5,084 bases of DNA. Source: Rhodobiaceae bacterium. Lineage in GTDB: Bacteria > Pseudomonadota > Alphaproteobacteria > Parvibaculales > Parvibaculaceae. The number at the start of each line of letters is the position of its first letter. Position 1 is the first letter of the stretch. The notes under the pieces were generated by a model, which was not told where the DNA came from, did no database searches, and worked only from the letters and a program-made list of their open reading frames with translations. The position numbers and the translations under genes were made by a program. Below, piece after piece: positions 1 to 5,084 of the stretch. Location: contig DAIEIL010000091.1 of the NCBI GenBank assembly GCA_027352645.1, forward strand, positions 1-5,084, read 5' to 3'.

Positions 1-1605
1 TCGAAGCTCAAGGGCGATATTCGCGCGCGTCTGGGCCGCAAGGGAGAAAAGCTCCTCGCGCTCGACGGCAAGGAATATGACGTCCAGCCCGATTACTGCG
101 TCATCGCTGACGACGCCCGCGTTCTCGGCTTTGCGGGCGTAATGGGCGGCGAAGAATCCGGTTCGTCGGAAGCGACGACGGAAGTCTTCATCGAAAGCGC
201 CTATTTCGATCCCTACCGCACGGCGAAGACAGGCCGCGCGACGGGCATCGTCTCTGACGCGCGTTATCGCTTCGAGCGCGGCGTCGATCCGGCTTTCGTG
301 ATCGATGGTCTCGAACTTGCGACGCGCATGGTGATGGAACTTTGCGGCGGTACGCCGTCCAATGTCGTTGTTGCGGGCAAGGAGCCCGTTCCGACGAAGG
401 CCATCGGTTTCGATCCGATGCGCGTCGAGAAGCTCACCGGCCTCACGCTCCCGCGCGTCGAGGCGGAAACGATCCTGAAGAAACTCGGCTTCGGCGTCGC
501 CGAGATGTCGGGTGGGCTGCTCGATGTGAGGGTGCCGAGCTGGCGTCCCGATATCGACGGGCAGGCCGACCTCGTTGAGGAAATCGTGCGCGTGCACGGG
601 CTTTCCGCCGTGAAGTCGGTGGCGCTGCCCCGCATTCACGCGGTGTCGAAGCCCGTGCTTTCGGTGCAGCAGCGCCGCGAGCGCCAGGCGCGGCGCGTTC
701 TGGCCGCGCGTGGACTGGTCGAAACGGTCAACTGGTCCTTCATCTCGGAAGCGGCGGCCAATCTCTTCGGCGGCGGCAACGCCACGCCGGGGCTGAAGCT
801 TGCCAATCCGATTTCGTCGGACATGAGCCACATGCGGCCGAGCCTGCTTGCAGGGTTGATCGCGGCGGCGGGCCGCAACGTCGATCGCGGCTTTGCCGAT
901 GTGGCGTTGTTCGAAGTGGGCCAGCAATTCGCCGACGATACGCCGGAAGGCCAGTCGACCGCCGCGACGGGCATTCGCCGCGGCACCGCGCGGCCCAACG
1001 GCGCGGGCCGTCACTGGCAGGGCAAGGCTGGTCCGGTCGATGCGCTGGACGCGAAGGCGGATGCCATCGCGCTGCTTGCGGCGCTTGGCGCGCCGAACCT
1101 TCAGGTGAGTGCGGAAGCGCCCGCCTGGTATCACCCCGGCCGCTCGGGCGCGTTCAAGCTCGGGCCGAAAAATGTGATCGGCTATTTTGGCGAGATCCAT
1201 CCGCGCGTGCTGGCGGAACTTGATGTCGCCGGTCCCGTTGTGGGCTTCGAAATCTTTCCGGCGGCGATCCCCGAGCCGAAGAAGAAGGCGACCAAGGCGA
1301 AGCCGCCGCTCGATCTTTCGGCCTTACAGCCGCTTCGTCGTGACTTTGCCTTCGTGATCGATGCGGGCGTCAGTGCGGACCAGTTGATCCGCGCCGCGCG
1401 CAATGTCGACAAGAAGCTGGTGGCTGATGTTTCGCTCTTCGACGTCTTCGAAGGCGGCGCGCTAGGAGACGGCAAGAAATCGCTGGCGATCGAGGTGACC
1501 TTGCAGCCGGTCGAGAAGACGTTGACCGACGAGGACATCGAGGCGGTGTCGAAGAAGGTCATCGCCGCGGTTGAAAAAGCCACGGGTGGCACGCTGAGGA
1601 GCTAG
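1..1605 (+). CDS. pheT: Phenylalanyl-tRNA synthetase beta subunit, 5'-truncated by window edge
   Basis: This is the beta chain of the cytoplasmic (alpha-beta)2 enzyme that charges tRNA-Phe; the beta chain edits mischarged Tyr-tRNA-Phe and binds tRNA. The frame is open from base 1, so the true start lies upstream. The window holds 534 residues of a family usually near 800, so about 260-270 N-terminal residues (tRNA-binding domain and start of B3/B4) are missing. The Met codon at 142 is internal, not the start, because conserved sequence continues upstream of it. In window codons: end of the B3/B4 editing domain (about 1-115) with GVMGGEE, FIESA and RFERGVDP (90-97); B5 domain (about 131-202) with VPSWRPDI; catalytic-like core (about 222-425) with NWSF (244-247), WYHPGRSG (376-383) and GEIHP (397-401); a Lys/Pro-rich linker (425-440); and the C-terminal FDX-ACB anticodon-binding domain (441-534) with LRRDFAFV. 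No frameshift is seen. pheS is expected upstream. The next gene follows after 5 nt. Confidence 0.97.
   Translation, partial: SKLKGDIRARLGRKGEKLLALDGKEYDVQPDYCVIADDARVLGFAGVMGGEESGSSEATTEVFIESAYFDPYRTAKTGRATGIVSDARYRFERGVDPAFVIDGLELATRMVMELCGGTPSNVVVAGKEPVPTKAIGFDPMRVEKLTGLTLPRVEAETILKKLGFGVAEMSGGLLDVRVPSWRPDIDGQADLVEEIVRVHGLSAVKSVALPRIHAVSKPVLSVQQRRERQARRVLAARGLVETVNWSFISEAAANLFGGGNATPGLKLANPISSDMSHMRPSLLAGLIAAAGRNVDRGFADVALFEVGQQFADDTPEGQSTAATGIRRGTARPNGAGRHWQGKAGPVDALDAKADAIALLAALGAPNLQVSAEAPAWYHPGRSGAFKLGPKNVIGYFGEIHPRVLAELDVAGPVVGFEIFPAAIPEPKKKATKAKPPLDLSALQPLRRDFAFVIDAGVSADQLIRAARNVDKKLVADVSLFDVFEGGALGDGKKSLAIEVTLQPVEKTLTDEDIEAVSKKVIAAVEKATGGTLRS
1596..1601 (+). promoter_or_regulatory. 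Shine-Dalgarno GAGGAG inside the end of pheT
   Basis: GAGGAG ends 9 nt before the GTG at 1611 and lies within the last codons of pheT. It supports the GTG start of the hydrolase gene; the next in-frame Met codon is about 32 residues further in and would cut off the first beta strand. A ribosome finishing pheT would sit over this site, so translational coupling is likely (inference). Confidence 0.8.
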
Positions 1606-1610
1606 AACTC

Positions 1611-2396
1611 GTGAACTTCGAGGCTTATGAACTCGATAGAATAGACGGCGAGGGCCGCGACATCGTGCTCCGGGGGCGGAGCATCGGGCGCGGCCCTTCG
1701 CTTGTCATGCTGGCCTCTCTGGGGCGGCCCGGCACCGACTTCGACGAAGTGGCGGCAAGGCTCGCGAACGCAGGATACCGCGTAACCTTGCCGGAACCGC
1801 GTGGGTTCGGCGGCAGCACGGGCCCGATGGATGGGCTGACGCTCCACGATCTGGCGGAAGACGTTGCCCATGTCATCGAGCATGTGGCCGAGGGGCCGGT
1901 GGCGCTGGCCGGCCACGCTTTCGGCAATCGCCTTGCGCGGACGACGGCGGCGGACCGGCCCGAACTCATCTCCAAAATCATCCTGCTTGCCTGTGGCGGC
2001 CTCATCGAAATGCCGGAGGAGGCGCGCAAGGCGCTGATCGGCTGCTTCGATGAAAGGCTCTCGCCCGAAGAACATATCGAATGCGTCGGCTACGGGTTCT
2101 TCGCCAAGGGTAACGATCCCGAAGTCTGGCGCGGCGGCTGGTCGCTGCCGGTCATGCTGATGCAATCCTCGGCTGTCGGTCGCACGGCGGTGGAGGACTG
2201 GTGGGAGGCCGGCGGCCAGCCCATGCTGGTGGTGCAGGCGACGGAGGATGCAATCGCGCTTCCCGCCAACGCGCATGACCTGAAGGCGCGCCTCGGTGAG
2301 CAGGTGACGCTGGTGGAACTGCCGCATGCGGGCCACGCCATGCTGCCCGAACAGCCGGAGCTGATCGTGGACGCGATCAGAGACTTTCTGCGCTGA
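1611..2396 (+). CDS. Alpha/beta-hydrolase-fold protein with Ala at the nucleophile position
   Basis: This is a 261-residue soluble protein with no signal peptide or membrane segment, a typical length for a single-domain alpha/beta hydrolase. Visible fold marks: strand and turn LVMLASLGRPGTDFDE (31-46), where a classical HG oxyanion motif would sit; LPEPRGFGGSTGP (60-72), the usual D/E-x-R-G-x-G-x-S loop; the nucleophile elbow GHAFG (101-105); the acid loop QATEDAIALP with candidate Asp213; and PHAGHAML with candidate catalytic His242. The acid and His are in place, but the nucleophile of G-x-S-x-G is Ala103 (codon GCT, 1917-1919). A serine-hydrolase mechanism is therefore not expected. Possible roles are a His/Asp-dyad enzyme (lyase-like, or cofactor-free dioxygenase-like), a binding protein, or a family with another mechanism. 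I recall GHAFGNR-type proteins annotated as alpha/beta hydrolases in other bacteria, so this may be a conserved subfamily. The substrate is unknown. It starts with GTG 5 nt after pheT, so it is probably expressed from the pheT operon. Confidence 0.88.
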   Translation: MNFEAYELDRIDGEGRDIVLRGRSIGRGPSLVMLASLGRPGTDFDEVAARLANAGYRVTLPEPRGFGGSTGPMDGLTLHDLAEDVAHVIEHVAEGPVALAGHAFGNRLARTTAADRPELISKIILLACGGLIEMPEEARKALIGCFDERLSPEEHIECVGYGFFAKGNDPEVWRGGWSLPVMLMQSSAVGRTAVEDWWEAGGQPMLVVQATEDAIALPANAHDLKARLGEQVTLVELPHAGHAMLPEQPELIVDAIRDFLR

Positions 2397-2412
2397 CGGC
2401 GGAAAGTAAAAC

Positions 2413-2442
2413 TTATCCTCCACCTCTCCCGACCTCCTATAT
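2413..2442 (+). promoter_or_regulatory. Possible sigma70-type promoter before the crotonase gene
   Basis: CTATAT at 2437-2442 fits the -10 box common in alphaproteobacteria. The best -35 candidate is TTATCC (2413-2418) with an 18-nt spacer, a weak match to TTGACA. Transcription would start near 2449 and give a leader of about 20 nt. It may supplement read-through from the pheT operon. The call rests mainly on the -10 box and its position. Confidence 0.4.
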
Positions 2443-2459
2443 CCTGCGTGAAGGCAGGA
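2442..2459 (+). repeat. Small inverted repeat overlapping the crotonase Shine-Dalgarno
   Basis: TCCTGC (2442-2447) and GCAGGA (2454-2459) are perfect 6-bp complementary arms around a 6-nt loop. The right arm overlaps the first half of the Shine-Dalgarno. A second upstream tract, CCTCCT (2433-2438), is also complementary to the AGGAGG of the same site. There is no T tract after it, so it is not a standard terminator. An effect on translation is possible but unproven. Confidence 0.4.
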
Positions 2460-2463
2460 GGAG
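2456..2463 (+). promoter_or_regulatory. Strong Shine-Dalgarno AGGAGGAG for the crotonase gene
   Basis: This is a near-perfect anti-16S match, 6 nt before the ATG at 2470, and it fixes that start. The out-of-frame GTG at 2448 lies before it and has no comparable site. Confidence 0.85.
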
Positions 2464-2469
2464 ACGGGC

Positions 2470-3294
2470 ATGGAACTCAAGACGATCATCTACAAGGTTG
2501 TGGACCTGATCGCGACGATCACGTTGTCGAGGCCGAAGCGGCGCAACGCCTGGACGGGCCGCATGCACACCGAATATCGGTGGGCGCTGGAGCAGGCGGA
2601 CAAGGACCCCGCCGTTCGCGTCATCGTGGTGACAGGCGACCCGGAGGGGGAGGCTTTCTGCGCGGGCGCCGATCTCGGCGCGCTGGAAGGCCATTCTGAA
2701 AAGGGCCGATACGATCCCGGCATCACAGAGGACATTGCCCGCCCCGGTTATGGCGTCGCGCCCGAGTTCGACGCGACATTCGCCTATCATTTCGGGCTGA
2801 CGAAGCCGGTCATCGCGGCCATCAATGGGGCGGCGGCGGGCGTCGGGCTGGTGCTTGCCGCCTATGCCGATCTCCGCTTTGCCGTGCCGGGGGCGAAATT
2901 CACCGCCGCTCATGGCCGCTTCAACTTCCCGGCGGAATACGGGCTTTCCTGGCTGCTACCCCGCATCATGGGGCTCTCCCATGCGAACGACATATTGCTC
3001 TCGAGCCGGGTTTTTACCTCCGAAGAGGCGCTGTCCATGGGGCTCATCAACAAGCTCCTGCCCCCGGCGGAGCTGATGCCCTTCGTGATGGATTATGCGA
3101 AGCGCATGGCCGAGGGCGTCTCACCAGGCTCGCTCCGGGTCACGAAGAACCAGATTTACACCGACCTTCATCGCGACGCGGCCAGCGCCGTCAACGAGGC
3201 CGAGCGGCTATTGTCCGAAATGGCGACCCATCCCGACTACAAGGAGGGGGTGAAGGCCTGGATGGAGAAGCGGAAGGCCGACTGGCAGGGCTGA
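2470..3294 (+). CDS. Enoyl-CoA hydratase/isomerase (crotonase) family protein, isomerase-like active site
   Basis: This is a 274-residue cytoplasmic crotonase-fold protein. Crotonases act on acyl-CoA thioesters through an oxyanion hole. Visible here: the N-terminal strand and LSRPKRRNAW (19-28), where the usual motif is RP-x-x-x-N-A; the first oxyanion segment FCAGADL (63-69); the second at NGAAAGVG (119-126); then ADLRFA (133-138), the AHGRFNFPAEYGLSWLLPRIMG block (147-168) and the C-terminal helices. Aligned by eye to rat mitochondrial enoyl-CoA hydratase, the two catalytic Glu (E144, E164) are replaced by Val128 and His148, so ordinary hydratase activity is unlikely. Glu156 falls where yeast Eci1 has its catalytic Glu and dienoyl-CoA isomerase has Asp204. 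This favours a delta3,delta2-enoyl-CoA isomerase-type reaction in unsaturated fatty-acid breakdown. The substrate is unknown, and another crotonase reaction is possible. It lies 73 nt after the hydrolase gene and has its own strong Shine-Dalgarno and possible promoter. No truncation or frameshift is seen. Confidence 0.92.
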   Translation: MELKTIIYKVVDLIATITLSRPKRRNAWTGRMHTEYRWALEQADKDPAVRVIVVTGDPEGEAFCAGADLGALEGHSEKGRYDPGITEDIARPGYGVAPEFDATFAYHFGLTKPVIAAINGAAAGVGLVLAAYADLRFAVPGAKFTAAHGRFNFPAEYGLSWLLPRIMGLSHANDILLSSRVFTSEEALSMGLINKLLPPAELMPFVMDYAKRMAEGVSPGSLRVTKNQIYTDLHRDAASAVNEAERLLSEMATHPDYKEGVKAWMEKRKADWQG

Positions 3295-3324
3295 GGGGTG
3301 ACGCCCCCAAGGGCCTCCCCATCA

Positions 3325-3353
3325 TTGGCTTAAATCCCTTGCCAGTGCTATAT
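3325..3353 (+). promoter_or_regulatory. Likely sigma70-type promoter of lepA
   Basis: TTGGCT (3325-3330) and CTATAT (3348-3353) are separated by 17 nt, the optimal spacing, and resemble the alphaproteobacterial housekeeping pattern TTGAC(A/C)-N17-CTATAT. Transcription would start near 3360 and leave a leader of about 19 nt before the lepA ATG at 3379. The rest of the 84-nt gap shows only short G/C-rich complementary tracts. Confidence 0.6.
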
Positions 3354-3378
3354 GAGCGCGCCTGAGTGTAGAGAGCCC

Positions 3379-5084
3379 ATGACAGACCTCGCCCATATCC
3401 GCAATTTCTCCATCATCGCCCATATCGACCACGGGAAATCCACCCTGGCCGACCGGCTGATTCAGCTCTGCGGCGGCCTCGAAGCCCGTGAGATGAAGGA
3501 GCAGGTCCTCGACTCGATGGATATCGAGCGCGAGCGCGGCATCACGATCAAGGCTCAGACCGTCCGCCTCGACTACAAAGCCCAGAATGGCGAGATGTAT
3601 GAGCTGAATCTCATCGACACGCCCGGCCATGTCGACTTCGCCTATGAGGTCAACCGTTCGCTTGCCGCCTGCGAGGGCTCGCTCCTCGTCGTCGACGCGA
3701 GTCAGGGCGTGGAGGCTCAGACGCTGGCGAATGTCTATCAGGCGCTTGAGGTGAACCACGAGGTCGTGCCGGTTCTGAACAAGATCGACCTGCCCGCCGC
3801 CGACCCCGAAAAGACGCGCCAGCAGATCGAGGACGTGATCGGCCTCGACGCTTCGAACGCGGTGGAGATTTCGGCGAAAAGCGGCATTGGCATTCCCGAT
3901 GTGCTGGAAGCGATCGTCAACCGGCTTCCCGCGCCCAAGGGCGATATCAAGGCGCCGCTGAAGGCGATGCTGGTCGATAGCTGGTATGACAGCTATCTCG
4001 GCGTCGTCGTCCTCGTGCGTATCATCGATGGCGAGATGAAGAAGGGCCAGCGCGTGCTGATGATGGGCACGGGCGGCGTCTACACGCTCGAGCAGGTTGG
4101 CATCTTCCGCCCGAAGCGCGAAAACGTCGCGAGCCTGACGCCGGGTGAGATCGGCTTTTTCACGGCCTCGATCAAGGAAGTGGCCGATACGCGCGTCGGT
4201 GACACCATCACCGAGGAACGCCGGCAATGCGCCGCGCCGCTCGAGGGCTTCAAGCCTGCGCAGCCCGTCGTTTTCTGTGGTCTCTTCCCGGTCGATGCTT
4301 CCGAGTTCGAGGATCTGCGCGAGGCGATGGGCAAGCTGCGCCTCAACGATGCGAGCTTCGAATATGAGATGGAAACCTCTGCGGCGCTGGGCTTCGGCTT
4401 TCGCTGCGGCTTTCTGGGGCTTCTTCACCTCGAAATCATTCGCGAGCGCATCGAGCGCGAATTCAATATCGACCTCATCACGACAGCGCCTTCGGTCATC
4501 TATCATCTGCACATGACGGACGGGACGGTGCAGGAAATGCACAATCCGGCCGACATGCCGGACACGATGAAGATCGACCATATCGAGGAACCCTGGATCA
4601 AGGCGACGATCCTGGTGCCTGACGAATATCTGGGCTCCGTGCTGAAGCTCTGCGAAGACCGGCGCGGCCATCAGGTCGACCTCACCTATGCCGGTTCGCG
4701 CGCCATGCTCGTCTACCGCCTGCCGCTCAACGAGGTCGTGCTCGATTTCTACGACCGGCTGAAGTCTGTGAGCCGCGGCTATGCGAGCTTCGACTATCAC
4801 ATCGAGGGCTATGAAGAGGGCGACCTCGTCAAGATGACCATTCTGGTCAATGACGAGCTGGTCGACGCGCTTTCGACCATCGTGCATCGCAGCCGCGCCG
4901 AGCAGCGCGGCCGCGCGATGTGCGAGAAGCTGAAGGACCTCATCCCGAAGCACCTCTTCAAGATTCCGATCCAGGCGGCCATCGGCGGGCGTATCGTGGC
5001 GCGCGAAACGATCGCCGCCATGCGCAAGGACGTGACTGCCAAATGCTATGGCGGCGACATCAGCCGCAAGCGCAAGCTTCTGGA
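3379..5084 (+). CDS. lepA: Elongation factor 4 (LepA), translational GTPase, 3'-truncated by window edge
   Basis: LepA/EF4 is a ribosome-binding GTPase related to EF-G. It was proposed to back-translocate stalled ribosomes and later linked to initiation and ribosome assembly. The frame is open to the window end: 568 complete codons of a family near 600 residues, so about 30 C-terminal residues are missing. The start MTDLAHIRNFSIIAHIDHGKST is typical. Visible motifs: P-loop AHIDHGKS (14-21); switch I with RERGITIKAQ (51-60); DTPGH (80-84) with the catalytic His84; NKID (134-137); and SAK (165-167). Domain II follows (about 190-290), then the EF-G-like domains III and V with SAALGFGFRCGFLGLLHLEI, then the LepA-specific C-terminal domain with KCYGGD (555-560) and the basic RKRK tail beginning. 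EF-G domain IV is absent, as expected for LepA. The ribosome-binding site is weak: GAGAG at 3371-3375, only 3 nt from the ATG. The upstream promoter suggests transcription separate from the crotonase gene. All GTPase residues are intact. Confidence 0.98.
   Translation, partial: MTDLAHIRNFSIIAHIDHGKSTLADRLIQLCGGLEAREMKEQVLDSMDIERERGITIKAQTVRLDYKAQNGEMYELNLIDTPGHVDFAYEVNRSLAACEGSLLVVDASQGVEAQTLANVYQALEVNHEVVPVLNKIDLPAADPEKTRQQIEDVIGLDASNAVEISAKSGIGIPDVLEAIVNRLPAPKGDIKAPLKAMLVDSWYDSYLGVVVLVRIIDGEMKKGQRVLMMGTGGVYTLEQVGIFRPKRENVASLTPGEIGFFTASIKEVADTRVGDTITEERRQCAAPLEGFKPAQPVVFCGLFPVDASEFEDLREAMGKLRLNDASFEYEMETSAALGFGFRCGFLGLLHLEIIRERIEREFNIDLITTAPSVIYHLHMTDGTVQEMHNPADMPDTMKIDHIEEPWIKATILVPDEYLGSVLKLCEDRRGHQVDLTYAGSRAMLVYRLPLNEVVLDFYDRLKSVSRGYASFDYHIEGYEEGDLVKMTILVNDELVDALSTIVHRSRAEQRGRAMCEKLKDLIPKHLFKIPIQAAIGGRIVARETIAAMRKDVTAKCYGGDISRKRKLL

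Noticed and set aside
142..144. ATG at 142 as the start of the first gene
   Set aside because: Conserved PheT sequence (for example GEKLLALDGK and VIADDARVLGFAG) continues upstream in the same open frame to base 1, so this Met is internal.
264..1592. Several minus-strand and shifted + strand frames within pheT (for example 636-998 and 1182-1592)
   Set aside because: They lie wholly within conserved pheT sequence, have low-complexity Arg/Ser/Ala-rich translations, and match no family I recognise.
2397..2436. Possible terminator after the hydrolase gene
   Set aside because: The stretch is pyrimidine-rich but has no stable hairpin followed by T residues.
1602..2489. A 295-codon minus-strand open frame across the hydrolase gene
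   Set aside because: It is again in codon register with the + strand gene and shows no recognisable domain. The + strand frame has alpha/beta-hydrolase landmarks and a Shine-Dalgarno.
2437..2913. A 158-codon minus-strand open frame over the start of the crotonase gene
   Set aside because: It is a codon-register shadow of the crotonase gene, with no domain seen in the translation.
3295..3320. Possible rho-independent terminator after the crotonase gene (GGGG/CCCC and GCCC/GGGC complementary tracts)
   Set aside because: The stems are only about 4 bp, several pairings compete, and no T tract follows. This is not enough to call a terminator.
3322..4953. A 543-codon open frame on the minus strand across lepA
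   Set aside because: It is in exact codon register with lepA, so antisense stops need sense TTA, CTA or TCA codons, which are rare in this GC-rich gene. The product is a composition-biased Arg/Asp/His/Leu-rich sequence with no recognisable family, whereas the + strand encodes an unmistakable LepA.
1..5084. Search for CRISPR repeats, tRNA genes, insertion sequences, phage or defence genes
   Set aside because: No repeated units, cloverleaf-like sequence, transposase motifs or terminal inverted repeats were seen, and coding sequence with uniform composition fills nearly the whole window.

Overview
The window is GC-rich, with codons strongly biased to G or C in the third position. It reads as a chromosomal housekeeping segment of an alphaproteobacterium, most likely a Rhizobiales/Hyphomicrobiales-type genome. 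The evidence is the style of the LepA and PheT proteins, the Lys/Pro-rich linker before the PheT C-terminal domain, and the CTATAT-type -10 boxes. No genus can be fixed from the sequence alone. All four genes lie on the + strand and fill almost the whole window.

Layout: (1) 1-1605 is the C-terminal two thirds of pheT, the phenylalanyl-tRNA synthetase beta subunit, cut by the left edge of the window. (2) 1611-2396 is a 261-residue alpha/beta-hydrolase-fold protein. It starts with GTG 5 nt after the pheT stop, and its Shine-Dalgarno lies inside the pheT end, so the two are almost certainly co-transcribed. Its nucleophile elbow reads GHAFG, with Ala where the catalytic Ser should be. (3) A 73-nt gap (2397-2469) holds a possible promoter and a small hairpin that overlaps a strong Shine-Dalgarno. 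(4) 2470-3294 is a 274-residue crotonase-superfamily protein. It lacks both hydratase glutamates but has a Glu at the position used by delta3,delta2-enoyl-CoA isomerases. (5) An 84-nt gap (3295-3378) carries a good sigma70-type promoter candidate. (6) 3379-5084 is lepA (elongation factor 4), cut by the right edge about 30 residues before its expected end.

How the genes relate: pheT and lepA are both translation genes (Phe-tRNA charging and ribosome-associated GTPase). The two middle genes look like acyl or acyl-CoA enzymes, and both have atypical active sites. I see no mobile element, CRISPR array, RNA gene, phage gene or defence system. I do not think the window holds a new multi-gene system. 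The parts worth a second look are the two altered active sites and the region just before the crotonase gene.
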